A stretch of DNA of 64,000 nt from Roseibium porphyridii (GCF_026191725.2 NZ_CP120863.1:476001-540000), one strand, 5' to 3'. Numbered from the stretch's first letter, positions 53,600-63,002 are shown. Made by a program: numbers and translations. Notes: a model not told the origin generated them from the sequence alone.

Positions 53600-53906
53600 T
53601 CCATACCCGTACTGTTCGGGCAATTCCCTAAAGTTACTGTATAGAGCTATCCTGTCGACCGGGTGAAACAGGCTCGCGTGCTCTGATCTGTCGGGCAGAT
53701 CTGGGTGCTCTCGCCAGATACTGCATCTTAAAACATTCATTGATTCATTTGCTTGCACGAACTTAGCTACAATTTTATGTAATATTTATGCTTACCTTGA
53801 GTAATTAAATAAGCAGTAATGTAGATTAATCTCTCTGTTTACACTCGAATTCATGTCCTCCTGTAATACTTGACTGGTGAAATCGTATCCATAAGTTGGG
53901 AAAACG
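53600..53906. other. AT-rich gap between the first two small genes
   Basis: This 307-bp gap has no gene I can support. The distal part (about 53730–53850) is strikingly AT-rich and has TTAA–N7–GTAA (53805–53819), one mismatch from a CtrA box. It probably contains the promoter of the next gene. Confidence 0.4.
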
Positions 53907-54167
53907 ATGCCTGAAGCAGTAGGATATGGACAAAACCAGGCCTTCCAGCCTTCTCTGGCCACTCCGCGCGCCGACAAGGTCGCTGAGCAGGTTAAAGCTA
54001 TGAACGCGCGCCAGTCGGAAGCCGTTGCTGAAACGGTTCAAAGACAAGCCAAGTTCAGTTCAAATCGGACAGAGAATCTGAGCCGACAGGCCGAACAGCT
54101 GGAAAAGCGTGCGGAAACGCGCAAGCCGGAAGATGGCCTCGGTAACCGGGTCGACATTTTCGTCTAA
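53907..54167 (+). CDS. Small protein with GLGNRVDIFV C-terminal signature
   Basis: An 86-residue, probably helical soluble protein. The middle is charged and heptad-like (ADKVAEQVKAMNARQSEAVA; LSRQAEQLEKRAETRKPED). It ends GLGNRVDIFV, matching the tails of its neighbours (GLGSQVDVTV and GLGNAVDISV). A GGGAAAACG stretch precedes ATG. No family is recognised for the whole protein. The next gene starts 30 nt later, so the two are probably cotranscribed. Confidence 0.68.
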   Translation: MPEAVGYGQNQAFQPSLATPRADKVAEQVKAMNARQSEAVAETVQRQAKFSSNRTENLSRQAEQLEKRAETRKPEDGLGNRVDIFV

Positions 54168-54197
54168 TGCCGACACCACGCCAGAGGAGCAAATATT

Positions 54198-54404
54198 ATG
54201 GCGAGTGTAACAGACAGTTCTTCAGCTGCAGTCAATGCGGCCTCCGTGAGAGCAGAGCTGGCCACAAATGCGATCCGGGATCAAAATGATCAGGAACGGC
54301 AGGTGGCCGCACGTCTTGAAGAAGCGCAGGTCACAAATGAAGCAGAGCGCCGTGAGGCCCGGAAGATTCCAGGCCTCGGCAACGCTGTCGACATTTCAGT
54401 TTAA
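54198..54404 (+). CDS. Small protein with GLGNAVDISV C-terminal signature
   Basis: A 68-residue soluble protein. The N-terminal part is rich in Ser and Ala (VTDSSSAAVNAASVRAELA), the middle is a charged helix (NDQERQVAARLEEAQVTNEA), and the tail is PGLGNAVDISV. GAGGAG lies upstream of ATG. Its length equals that of the YjfB-like protein, and it shares that protein's C-terminal signature, so the three genes are probably diverged relatives. Function is unknown. Confidence 0.68.
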   Translation: MASVTDSSSAAVNAASVRAELATNAIRDQNDQERQVAARLEEAQVTNEAERREARKIPGLGNAVDISV

Positions 54405-54429
54405 TCAGACCTGACTGGCAAGCACCGTC

Positions 54430-55092
54430 TCAGGTGCCTTGCCGCACCATCGTACTCTCGATAAGTGACTTGGCCTCGCCGGATGCCCATTCGGCGGGGC
54501 CATACATTGTTCCGATTTCACAACCTTCAGGCCCGACAAGAATTGTCGTTGGTAATCCGGTGGCGCGGGCCACTTTGCGAAGATCCTGCAGCAGGGCGTT
54601 TGAACTGTCCTGATAAAACCCAAGATGGCCAACGCCGATCTCTTCCAGAAACGCTTTTGGTTTGTCGGGGCCTCCGCGATCCAGACTGACCGCTACGACT
54701 TCAAAATCTTCGCTGCCAAGGTCTGCCTGAAGTTCGTCCAGTGCCGGCATTTCCTTTCTGCACGGCGCGCACCAAGTCGCCCAAAGATTAAGAAGCACTG
54801 TTCTGTCTTTGAAATCGGCGAGGCTGACAGGCTGGTTGTCCGGCCCCATGAAGGTGAGCTGTTTCAACTCCAGGGGCTGGCTGGCAGGAATGAAAGCGGC
54901 AACTTCTCCCTTGGCGTGGGGCTTGGCGGCCTTGGCTGCTTCTAGAGCAACCGAACAGCTTTGAGCACTCGCGATATTGCCATTCGGTCCGGCGATCACG
55001 TATAGAGCCGCTACAGCGGCCACAGCACCAGCAAGCCCGGCTAGGACGAGACCTCGCCGTGAGTTTTTTGCAGGTTCGGTTGGCTTCGACAT
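54430..55092 (-). CDS. Thiol:disulfide interchange protein TlpA-like
   Basis: A 220-residue membrane-anchored periplasmic thioredoxin. An N-terminal membrane helix (about 13–33) anchors it. The thioredoxin domain has W107-C108-A-P-C111 within [18 protein letters not shown]. TlpA proteins reduce periplasmic thiols, for instance during cytochrome oxidase or cytochrome c assembly. It is divergent from argH with only 41 bp between starts, so the promoters overlap. No cytochrome maturation genes are adjacent. Confidence 0.9.
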   Translation of the reverse strand: MSKPTEPAKNSRRGLVLAGLAGAVAAVAALYVIAGPNGNIASAQSCSVALEAAKAAKPHAKGEVAAFIPASQPLELKQLTFMGPDNQPVSLADFKDRTVLLNLWATWCAPCRKEMPALDELQADLGSEDFEVVAVSLDRGGPDKPKAFLEEIGVGHLGFYQDSSNALLQDLRKVARATGLPTTILVGPEGCEIGTMYGPAEWASGEAKSLIESTMVRQGT

Positions 55093-55133
55093 TCGTTCAC
55101 ACCTCGCAAGGGGCGCCTCTTAAAGGACAGGAC

Positions 55134-56519
55134 ATGAGCAATCGCATGTGGGGAGGCCGGTTCGCTGAAGGACCGGACGCCATCATGGAGGAGATAAACG
55201 CCTCCATCGACTACGACCGGAAGCTATATAAGCAAGACATCGACGGCTCGAAAGCCCATGTGCGCATGCTCGCAGATAAAGAGATCGTGACGCAGGACGA
55301 TGCCGACAAGATCGTTCAAGGTCTAGACACAATCCTGTCAGAAATCGAAAGTGGCAAATTCAAGTTTTCCAGGGCGCTTGAAGACATTCATATGAATATC
55401 GAAGCCCGCCTTGCCGAACTGATCGGTCCAGCAGCTGGACGCTTGCATACGGCACGCTCCAGAAATGATCAGGTCGCGACGGATTTTCGCCTCTGGGTTC
55501 GGGACACGCTCGACACACTTGACGCGCAGCTGAGCGAATTGATGCAGGTTCTTTCGCAAAAGGCGGAAGTTCACGCTGCTGACGTCATGCCGGGCTTTAC
55601 GCATCTCCAATCGGCACAACCTGTTACTTTCGGTCACCATATGCTTGCCTATGTGGAGATGTTCGCCAGAGATCGGGGCCGCGTGCGCGATGCCCGAAAA
55701 CGCATGAATGAAAGCCCGCTGGGTGCTGCCGCGCTCGCGGGCACGTCCTTCCCGATCGATCGCAAGATGACGGCAGATGTACTTGGCTTTGACCGGCCTG
55801 CCGCCAATTCGCTGGATGCCGTTTCAGACCGTGATTTCGTGATCGAAGCTCTTGCTGCAGCGTCTTTGACCGCGATGCATCTTTCGCGTCTCGCTGAAGA
55901 GATTGTTATCTGGTGCTCCGCGCAATTCGGTTTCGTCAAGCTTTCGGACAAGTTCTCGACCGGCTCGTCGATCATGCCACAGAAGAAAAACCCGGATGCG
56001 GCCGAACTCGTGCGCGCAAAGACCGGACGGATCTATGGTGCCCTTCAGTCTCTCCTGGTGATGATGAAGGGTTTGCCGCTCACCTATTCCAAGGACATGC
56101 AGGAAGATAAAGAGCAGGCATTCGACGGCCTTGCCAGTGTATCGCTGGCCTTGGCGGCGATGACCGGAATGGTTCGGGATTTGGAGCCGGTGACCAAAGT
56201 CATGAAAAAAGCCGCCGGATCGGGATACTCAACCGCAACAGATCTCGCCGACTGGCTTGTGAGGGTGCTCGGACTGCCGTTCCGTGATGCTCATCATGTG
56301 ACCGGGCGGATCGTTGCCATGGCGGTTGAAAAGAACGTCGAACTGCACAAAGTCTCGCTCGAAGAGATGCAAACTGTCGAGCCGAAGATCACCGATGAAA
56401 TCTTTTCCGTGCTTTCGGTCGACAAGTCGGTGCGCAGTCGCACCAGCTATGGCGGAACGTCACCGGTCAATGTGCGCAAACAGGCCCGGCGGTGGCTCAA
56501 GGACCTCGCCAAGAGCTGA
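55134..56519 (+). CDS. argH: Argininosuccinate lyase
   Basis: A 461-residue fumarase/aspartase-superfamily enzyme that splits argininosuccinate into arginine and fumarate. It starts [20 protein letters not shown], with AAGGACAGGAC before ATG 55134; an upstream frame extension overlaps tlpA and is rejected. It carries [16 protein letters not shown] and the signature [18 protein letters not shown]. lptM and lysA follow on the same strand, a standard alphaproteobacterial order. Confidence 0.97.
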   Translation: MSNRMWGGRFAEGPDAIMEEINASIDYDRKLYKQDIDGSKAHVRMLADKEIVTQDDADKIVQGLDTILSEIESGKFKFSRALEDIHMNIEARLAELIGPAAGRLHTARSRNDQVATDFRLWVRDTLDTLDAQLSELMQVLSQKAEVHAADVMPGFTHLQSAQPVTFGHHMLAYVEMFARDRGRVRDARKRMNESPLGAAALAGTSFPIDRKMTADVLGFDRPAANSLDAVSDRDFVIEALAAASLTAMHLSRLAEEIVIWCSAQFGFVKLSDKFSTGSSIMPQKKNPDAAELVRAKTGRIYGALQSLLVMMKGLPLTYSKDMQEDKEQAFDGLASVSLALAAMTGMVRDLEPVTKVMKKAAGSGYSTATDLADWLVRVLGLPFRDAHHVTGRIVAMAVEKNVELHKVSLEEMQTVEPKITDEIFSVLSVDKSVRSRTSYGGTSPVNVRKQARRWLKDLAKS

Positions 56520-56635
56520 CTTCTCGCACCAATTGGCCGATATCTTCGCATGACGGTTCAGTGCGGCCTTGCCGAATTCTGTCTGTCATGCGAGGAGAAG
56601 GACCGAATGCGAATTCCGGAAAGGGCAATTTTGTG

Positions 56636-56845
56636 ATGACAACCCGGTTTGGAACTCTGGCGCTGATTGGCCTTTGCCTGAGCTTGACCCTGGCCGGGTG
56701 CGGCCGAAAGGGCTCACTTGATGAACCAGGGGCTGCCACACAGCAAACGTATGCCGGTGTTGATCCAGCTGATGCGCCGGCGCCGCCACCGACCGAGCCC
56801 CCAGCAAGCGACAAGACCTTTCCCTTGGATTTCCTCATTCGGTAG
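56636..56845 (+). CDS. lptM: LptM-like small outer-membrane lipoprotein
   Basis: A 69-residue lipoprotein. The signal LALIGLCLSLTLAGC22 ends in a perfect LAGC lipobox and is followed by GRKGSLDEPG, the hallmark of LptM (formerly YifL/LPTS lipoprotein), which helps mature the LptDE translocon. ATG 56636 was chosen; GTG 56633 is also possible. The mature tail is rich in Pro and Ala (APAPPPTEPPASD). It lies between argH and lysA, its usual location. Confidence 0.87.
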   Translation: MTTRFGTLALIGLCLSLTLAGCGRKGSLDEPGAATQQTYAGVDPADAPAPPPTEPPASDKTFPLDFLIR

Positions 56846-56958
56846 GATTTCCCGAACAGGAACAACGGCCGGTCCGCCGTAACGCTAATTCCGATCGTCC
56901 TGACTGCAGTTTGCAGCCTCGAACAAGGCAGGATGATCGATCCTTATGAGGGCATCCC

Positions 56959-58233
56959 TTGCACCACTTTGATTATAAAGATGGCGAACTCTACGCCGAA
57001 GACGTTTCGATCAGCGAGATCGCAAACGCCGTCGGAACGCCCTTCTACTGTTATTCGACCGCGACGCTTACCCGGCACTACCAGGTCTTCTCCTCCGCCT
57101 TTGACGATATTCCGTCTTTGGTGTGCTACGCCATGAAGGCAAACTCCAATCAAGCGGTACTGGCAACGCTTGCCGAGCTTGGCGCGGGTATGGATGTTGT
57201 GTCTGAAGGCGAATTGCGACGCGCACGCGCAGCCGGTGTGCCGGCCCAAAAGATCGTGTTTTCCGGGGTTGGAAAAACCGAGGCTGAACAAGCCTATGCG
57301 CTGGAAGAAGACATTCTTTGTTTCAATGTCGAATCTGAACCTGAGCTGCGTCAATTGTCGCGTGTTGCACAAGCTATGGGCAAGACTGCGCGCGTTTCGA
57401 TACGCATCAATCCCGACGTGGACGCAAAAACGCACGCCAAAATTGCGACCGGCAAGGCAGAAAACAAGTTTGGCATTCCCTGGCAGCGTGCCCGTGAAGT
57501 GTATGCTGAGGCAGCACGGTTGCCGGGCATCCAAGTGACCGGCATCGACATGCATATCGGGTCCCAGATTACTGAGCTGGAACCATTCGACAATGCATTT
57601 GCAAGACTTGGGGACCTGATTTCGGATCTGCGCTCTGAAGGCCACAGGATTGATCATGTCGATCTTGGTGGAGGGTTGGGGATTCCCTATGTCACCGACA
57701 ATAATCCGCCGCCACATCCGGACGCCTATGCCGAGGTGGTGAAGAAGCACGTCCGCGAGCTTGATTGCACTGTGATGTTTGAGCCCGGGCGCATGATTGC
57801 CGGCAATGCCGGGGTCATGGTCACCAGTGTCATTTACGTGAAAGAGGGTGCCGACAAGACCTTTGTGATCGTCGACGGAGCCATGAACGATCTCATTCGT
57901 CCAACCCTTTATGAGGCCCATCATGAGGTTCGACCGGTGAAGCAGGACGCCGGCGACGGGCAGCGAATCATGGCCGACATTGTTGGTCCTGTTTGCGAAA
58001 CCGGCGATTTTCTGGCGCAAAACCGCGAAATGGCGGAAGTGAAGGCTGGGGATATGTTGGTGATTTATTCAGCGGGCGCATATGGCGCTGTGCAATCAAG
58101 CACCTATAACTCGCGCCTTCTTGTCCCGGAAGTCCTCGTAAATGCTGACCAATTTGCCGTCGTAAGGCCACGGACCAGCTTTGAGGAACTGATCGGACTC
58201 GACCGAATGCCCGACTGGCTCAAGGGTTCGTGA
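56959..58233 (+). CDS. lysA: Diaminopimelate decarboxylase
   Basis: A 424-residue PLP-dependent enzyme converting meso-diaminopimelate to lysine. The PLP lysine is in VCYAMKANSNQAVL, and GPVCETGDFL and the glycine-rich phosphate loop VDLGGGLGIPY are present. It begins with TTG at 56959, with GAGGG upstream; the first residues HHFDYKDGELYAED match the family N terminus, so the TTG start is convincing. Confidence 0.96.
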   Translation: MHHFDYKDGELYAEDVSISEIANAVGTPFYCYSTATLTRHYQVFSSAFDDIPSLVCYAMKANSNQAVLATLAELGAGMDVVSEGELRRARAAGVPAQKIVFSGVGKTEAEQAYALEEDILCFNVESEPELRQLSRVAQAMGKTARVSIRINPDVDAKTHAKIATGKAENKFGIPWQRAREVYAEAARLPGIQVTGIDMHIGSQITELEPFDNAFARLGDLISDLRSEGHRIDHVDLGGGLGIPYVTDNNPPPHPDAYAEVVKKHVRELDCTVMFEPGRMIAGNAGVMVTSVIYVKEGADKTFVIVDGAMNDLIRPTLYEAHHEVRPVKQDAGDGQRIMADIVGPVCETGDFLAQNREMAEVKAGDMLVIYSAGAYGAVQSSTYNSRLLVPEVLVNADQFAVVRPRTSFEELIGLDRMPDWLKGS

Positions 58234-58372
58234 CTTAATCTGCAGAGAATTAGTTGATCCAACAGGTTGCCGGACGGCCTCCAATGCCTCACCTTATTAG
58301 GGTGTGGGCAGATCCTGCGTGCTGAAATTTCACATGGAACAGCACTTGGCGGGATATGAACCGGAGGTGCCA

Positions 58373-60961
58373 TTGAGCCCGAACGATAGCAATCAGCAGT
58401 CTGATCGGCCAGTCTATCCGGAACCTTATGGCTGGCGGAACGTCATCCGAGCACGCTTGAACCGTCTTGTCGGACAGAGCCGATGGGCACTTTTCGTCGA
58501 GCGGCTGTGGCGCGCGATGCTGCCGGTCTTTGTCGTTGTCGGGATCTTTGTCGGCCTTTCCTGGCTGGGGCTGTGGATGCTGCTGCCGGCCTGGGTGTCA
58601 CCTCTGGGTCTTGTCGGATTTGCAGCCCTTGTAATCTGGTCTGCGCGAGATCTTGTGAACGTTCGCTGGCCCTCTCGCGAGGATGCCCTGCATCGGGTTG
58701 AAAATGCGTCGGGGGTAGACCACCGGCCGCTGACAACGCTTGAGGACGATCTTTCGGTTGGTGTGGCAAATGCCGAAAGCCAGGCCATATGGGCCCTTCA
58801 TCAGCGCCGAACCGCAGAGCGGCTGGCCGCGATCAAATCAAAAGCGCCTGATCCGCAGGCTTTCAGGCGCGATCCCTGGGCGGTGCGTGTTCTTGCTGCC
58901 AGTCTGGTCCTGATTGGTTTTGTGACGGCGCAAGGCGATCATACCGGTCGTCTGGTTTCCGCTTTCCAGAACCCGTTCACAAGCGTTGAGCCTCCAAGCC
59001 GCCTGGATGCCTGGGTTACGCCGCCGTTATATACCAGCGAACCTCCGATCTATCTCACTGGCGAAAGTGCGCAGTTGCGCGATCCATCCGCCCCGGTTTC
59101 CGTTCCCGAGGGCTCGGTGCTGGTGGTCAGGACGCAAGGCGCTCGTGAACTGGTGATGACGTTTGCCGGTGCAGATGATGTTGAACCAACCACGATCGAG
59201 CCCGAGGCACTGTCTGAGACAGAGGATCCCGAACTGCAGAAACTGCTGCCGGTCGAGCGCAAGATCACGCTGGAAACAACAGGTGTTGTTGAACTCAGAT
59301 CCGGTGACGAGCCGTTCCTGAACTTTGTCTTTGCCGTGCGTCCGGATGATGCGCCTGAAATTCGTCTGACAGACGATCCTGAGGAACAGCTTAGCGGCGC
59401 ACTGAAATTTTCTTATCTGGTCAATGACGACTACGGCGTCGTTGCCGCGGAAGCACGCATTTCGCCGCTGCCAAACCCGGATCACGGGGGCCGTGTGCCG
59501 CGTCCCCTTGTCGAAGCGCCTCAATTTCCGCTTTCATTGCCACCGCGGGCTGGTACCGCGAAGACCGCGGAAACCATTCGGGACCTGACGTCTCACCCCT
59601 GGGCCGGTTCGGAAGTTGATCTGACATTGTTGGCGCGTGATCAGGCTGGACAGGAAGGCCTGTCGCCGGCTTATCGCATCACTCTGCCGCAACGCCGTTT
59701 CGGCAAACCGCTCGCCAGAGCGATCGTGGAGCAGCGTCGGAACCTGGCACTTGATGCACAAAACCATGATCAGGTGATCATTGCCTTCGACGCATTGATG
59801 CTTGCGCCGCAATTGTTCGACTTCAAGGCGCGAAACTACCTTGGTATGCGCTTTGCCTATGGCGAATTGCTTCAGGCAAATTCCGATGAGGAATTGAAAG
59901 CGTTGTTGCCGCTTCTCTGGGATCTGGCACTGTCAATCGAAGATGGCGACCTGTCGGCGGCGGAACGCAAACTGCGGGACGCGCAAGAGGCATTACGCAA
60001 GGCGCTGGAAGAAGGGGCGAGCGATGAAGAAATCGCCAAGCTGACGCAGCAATTGCGCGAAGCCCTGAATGAATACATGCAGGCGCTTGCTGAGCAAATG
60101 CGGCAGAACCCGCAGGCCATGCAGCCTTTCGATGGCAATCAGCAAACGCTCAGCCAACAAGATTTGTCCGAGATGCTGAACCGGATCGAAGAGCTGGCGC
60201 GCACAGGGTCGCGCGACGCTGCCCGCGAATTGTTGGCTCAGATGCAGCAGATGCTGGAAAACCTGCAGGCAGGGCGCCCTCAGATGATGCCCAACAACAT
60301 GTCCAGCGAAATGATGGAGATGCTCAATCAGCTTGGCGAAATGATCCAGCGTCAACAGCAGCTGATGGATGAAACGCATCAGTTCAATCAAGACCAGCAG
60401 AACCAGCGTCGCGGCGAGCAGCAGCAGGGCCAACAAGGCCAGCAAGGACAGGGCCAGCAGCAGCAAATGACCCGCGAGCAGCTTGAACAGATGCTGGAAC
60501 AACTGCAACAGGGTCAGGGAAACCTGGCTCAGCAGCTGGAACAGCTGATGGAACAGTTGCAGCAAAACGGTATGGGCCAGAGCCAGGAGCTTGGCGAGGC
60601 GGGCGAATCCATGGGCGATGCCCAACAGTCGCTTGGCGAAGGCGAGGGGCAACAAGCACTCGGACAGCAGGGGAACGCGCTTGATGCTCTCAGGCGTGGT
60701 GCTCAGGGCCTGACAGAGCAAATGATGGGGCAAGGCGAAGGTGCCGGATCCCCGAATGGACCCTCGCCCATGGACGAAGATCCGCTCGGCAGACCACGCC
60801 GGACCGAAGGACCCGACTTCAACAACCGAGTACAGATCCCGGATGAGATCGACGTTCAAAGGGCGCGGCGCATTCTGGAAGAGCTTCGCCGGCGGTTCTC
60901 AGATCCATCCCGTCCGCAGCTGGAGCTGGACTATCTGGAACGGCTGTTGAAGAGATATTGA
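58373..60961 (+). CDS. TIGR02302 family protein (DUF4175)
   Basis: An 862-residue membrane protein of a family found in Rhizobiales and relatives. Two membrane segments lie near residues 48–95 and a third at about 165–180, followed by a large periplasmic part. Helical, strongly Gln/Met-rich segments (QQMLENLQAGRPQMMPNNMS; GEQQQGQQGQQGQGQQQQM) occupy about 600–740, and the C terminus (IDVQRARRILEELRRRFSDPSRP) is well conserved. TTG 58373 with GGAGG five bases upstream is the best-supported start; ATG 58334 or GTG 58304 are alternatives. Function is unknown. Confidence 0.88.
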   Translation: MSPNDSNQQSDRPVYPEPYGWRNVIRARLNRLVGQSRWALFVERLWRAMLPVFVVVGIFVGLSWLGLWMLLPAWVSPLGLVGFAALVIWSARDLVNVRWPSREDALHRVENASGVDHRPLTTLEDDLSVGVANAESQAIWALHQRRTAERLAAIKSKAPDPQAFRRDPWAVRVLAASLVLIGFVTAQGDHTGRLVSAFQNPFTSVEPPSRLDAWVTPPLYTSEPPIYLTGESAQLRDPSAPVSVPEGSVLVVRTQGARELVMTFAGADDVEPTTIEPEALSETEDPELQKLLPVERKITLETTGVVELRSGDEPFLNFVFAVRPDDAPEIRLTDDPEEQLSGALKFSYLVNDDYGVVAAEARISPLPNPDHGGRVPRPLVEAPQFPLSLPPRAGTAKTAETIRDLTSHPWAGSEVDLTLLARDQAGQEGLSPAYRITLPQRRFGKPLARAIVEQRRNLALDAQNHDQVIIAFDALMLAPQLFDFKARNYLGMRFAYGELLQANSDEELKALLPLLWDLALSIEDGDLSAAERKLRDAQEALRKALEEGASDEEIAKLTQQLREALNEYMQALAEQMRQNPQAMQPFDGNQQTLSQQDLSEMLNRIEELARTGSRDAARELLAQMQQMLENLQAGRPQMMPNNMSSEMMEMLNQLGEMIQRQQQLMDETHQFNQDQQNQRRGEQQQGQQGQQGQGQQQQMTREQLEQMLEQLQQGQGNLAQQLEQLMEQLQQNGMGQSQELGEAGESMGDAQQSLGEGEGQQALGQQGNALDALRRGAQGLTEQMMGQGEGAGSPNGPSPMDEDPLGRPRRTEGPDFNNRVQIPDEIDVQRARRILEELRRRFSDPSRPQLELDYLERLLKRY

Positions 60962-60988
60962 TCTTCCCGCATGCGGCTTACAATTAAG

Positions 60989-61016
60989 AAACCCCCGTTC
61001 TTTGAGCGGGGGTTTT
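60989..61016. terminator. Terminator between TIGR02302 gene and cpdR
   Basis: AAACCCCCG–9 nt–CGGGGGTTTT. It gives a T-run on the plus strand and TTTCTT on the minus strand, so it can serve both convergent genes. Confidence 0.85.
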
Positions 61017-61057
61017 GCGTTTCAGATCCGATCTGCTTACTGGGACAATGCCCGGCT

Positions 61058-61453
61058 TTAGGCGTAGCGGCGGGTGTCCTGTGGCATATCGCCTGCAATG
61101 GCATCGCGAACGGCCTTGCGGATGTCGGCAAGTGAAAATGGCTTGGTGATGATGTCGTGAACAAGGCTCTCCAAACCATTTGCCCGTTCGCGCTGATCGG
61201 CAAAGCCTGTCATCAGCAGGATTGGCATGTCCGGATAGTCGCGCGCTGTGTGCAGCGCGAGCGCGATGCCATCCATGACAGGCATCTTGATGTCGGATAG
61301 CAAAAGGTCGTACTTGCCGTCTTCACGGGTGAGAATTTCAATCGCTTCGCCACCATCTTCAGCGGCTTCGACAGTGTGCCCGTCCAATTCGAGCGCGCGT
61401 TTCACAAAGCTGCGAACCGCTTCGTCGTCTTCCGTAAGAAGAATGCGAGCCAT
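61058..61453 (-). CDS. cpdR: CpdR-like single-domain response regulator
   Basis: A 131-residue receiver domain without output domain. The acidic pocket is D9/D10, the phosphoacceptor is D54 (LLLSDIKMPVMDG), and the conserved lysine is K104 (ITKPFSLADI). The segment SFVKRALELDGHTVEAAEDG and the short C-terminal tail match the CpdR family, which, when unphosphorylated, directs ClpXP to degrade cell-cycle proteins and helps control CtrA. ATG 61453 has AGGAG seven bases upstream; GTG 61459 overlaps the hpt stop. Confidence 0.87.
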   Translation of the reverse strand: MARILLTEDDEAVRSFVKRALELDGHTVEAAEDGGEAIEILTREDGKYDLLLSDIKMPVMDGIALALHTARDYPDMPILLMTGFADQRERANGLESLVHDIITKPFSLADIRKAVRDAIAGDMPQDTRRYA

Positions 61454-61455
61454 GC

Positions 61456-62025
61456 TCACTCTCCTGTTTTGCCGTCTGCAGCAGCCTCCCCGGGTGCAGC
61501 AACGTATCCAATATAAGGCAACTGCCGCCAGGCGTGGCCCATATCCATACCATATCCGACGACAAACTTATCAGGACAGGCAAAACCGACATAGTCGGCA
61601 GATATGGCAGCTTTACGGCGCTCGGGTTTGTCGAGCAAAGCTACGATCTTCACAGAGCGTGCACCGCGGTTCTTCAAACGCTCGCGAGCGAAGGCCAAGG
61701 TGCGGCCGGATTCCAGAATATCATCCACCAGAACTATATCGCGGTCGTTAACGTCACTTTCAACATCGCGCAAAATCCGGATGTTTTCCGAGCCTTCGGT
61801 TCCCGCGCCATAAGACGAGAGATGAATGAACTCCATCTCCGGCTCCAATCCGGCGCGGTGCATGGCCCGGACGAGGTCGGCGGCAAAAATGAAGCTTCCC
61901 TTCAGCACGGCTACAACAAGCAGTTTTTCCGGTTTTCCTTCAGCTATTTCCTCCGCAAGCGCGGCAACTCTGGTGGAAATGGCATCTTCGTCAAACAACG
62001 TATGAATATTGGCGGTCATGGTCAC
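61456..62025 (-). CDS. hpt: Hypoxanthine phosphoribosyltransferase
   Basis: A 189-residue purine salvage enzyme making IMP and GMP from hypoxanthine or guanine and PRPP. The PRPP motif is VLVDDILESGRTLAFARERL, with LVVAVLKGSFIFAADLVRA before it and YGAGTEGSENI between them. GTG 62025 overlaps the stop of the MJ0042 gene; ATG 62019 is the alternative start. It is placed between the MJ0042 gene and cpdR in one tightly coupled transcript. Confidence 0.94.
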   Translation of the reverse strand: MTMTANIHTLFDEDAISTRVAALAEEIAEGKPEKLLVVAVLKGSFIFAADLVRAMHRAGLEPEMEFIHLSSYGAGTEGSENIRILRDVESDVNDRDIVLVDDILESGRTLAFARERLKNRGARSVKIVALLDKPERRKAAISADYVGFACPDKFVVGYGMDMGHAWRQLPYIGYVAAPGEAAADGKTGE

Positions 62026-63002
62026 TCAAGCACTATCTGGCGTTTGCCGCGATCAACAAACCGGATCTGAATATCCGATGCGCCCTCCGGCGGATCGGCT
62101 AATATCGTCCTAAAGCGGGTTTCGTCCAGCCCATTTAATGCGCGAGTGCGTGGTTCAACCGTCCAAGCATAAACTTCTTGAAGGTCCGGACTGCGAATGG
62201 AGAGCCGTACAGCCGGAACACTGTTGGTCTCGTTCTGAAGATTGCGGATTGACCCCTCAACAACGAGAACACGCTTGCCGTCTTCAACTTCGGTAAAGGT
62301 TCTGAGGTTGCGGAATTCAAGTCCGCGCAAATTGACGTCAAATCCGATAACCTGAAACAGGCTTGCCAGATCCGGCGATTGTTTGACGATGTTGTCCCGC
62401 ATCAGGACGAAGACGGCACAGATCGCAATTGCGGCCGCAAAGAGCGAAACCCCTCCAATGCGCCGGAAATTCAGGCGGGCAAACAGGTTGAACAGCGCAC
62501 CCAGGTGATTGCGGCGAAACTTGTCGGGGTTAACGATGATCTTCGGCCGCTTCGCGGAGCTTTCGATATCCGCGTTCGCTGAAGGATCTTCGCCGCCGCT
62601 GTCCTCGTTCAGGTCTGCGGCAAATCGATCCTCATCGGATCCAATATTGGGTTCGGAAACAGGTTCGGAAAAACTCTCCGTCTCTTCTTCGTCTTCGATG
62701 TCGGGTTCAGACAGGTCTTCCGGTTCGCTGTTGTCTTCGGCCTCAGCCTCAGCGTCTTCCTCAGCATCCTTTGCCCAGTCGGCTTCGTCCTTGTCTTCGG
62801 TCGGACCTTTGTTGACGCTGACACCCGTCGTGCCTGTCGTGCCGTTGGCGGCCTCGAAGTCAACGTTGCCTTCTTCTTCTTCCTCCGGTTTGGCGAACCA
62901 GCGGTTTCCGCATTTGGCACATTTGACACTTCGGCCGTCTGCGCCGAGCGCCTCTGACTTTATTTCGTAGGACGTACTGCAGTCCGGACATTTGATCTTC
63001 AT
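62022..63002 (-). CDS. MJ0042-type zinc-ribbon membrane protein (DUF3426-like)
   Basis: A 326-residue protein in three parts. The N-terminal zinc ribbon has C5-x2-C8 and C28-x2-C31 (CPDCSTSYEIK ... CAKCGNRW). A long strongly acidic, disordered-looking middle spans about 40–160 (EEEEEGNVDFEAANG; EDEEETESFSEPVSEP). One membrane helix lies at about 185–203, and the C-terminal part is periplasmic with a β-rich DUF3426-like look (RNLRTFTEVEDGKRVLVVEG; VRLSIRSPDLQEVYAWTV). It is the first gene of the hpt–cpdR unit and divergent from ftsE. Function is unknown. Confidence 0.88.
   Translation of the reverse strand: MKIKCPDCSTSYEIKSEALGADGRSVKCAKCGNRWFAKPEEEEEGNVDFEAANGTTGTTGVSVNKGPTEDKDEADWAKDAEEDAEAEAEDNSEPEDLSEPDIEDEEETESFSEPVSEPNIGSDEDRFAADLNEDSGGEDPSANADIESSAKRPKIIVNPDKFRRNHLGALFNLFARLNFRRIGGVSLFAAAIAICAVFVLMRDNIVKQSPDLASLFQVIGFDVNLRGLEFRNLRTFTEVEDGKRVLVVEGSIRNLQNETNSVPAVRLSIRSPDLQEVYAWTVEPRTRALNGLDETRFRTILADPPEGASDIQIRFVDRGKRQIVLE

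Noticed and set aside
54417..54443. Hairpin at the convergent end of the third small gene and tlpA
   Set aside because: The stem GGCAAG-CACC / GGTG-C-CTTGCC is bulged, lies partly inside tlpA and has no T-run, so I do not call it a terminator.
59993..60859. Leucine-rich minus-strand frame of 288 codons
   Set aside because: The Leu-rich pattern is the reverse reading of Gln codons in the TIGR02302 gene.
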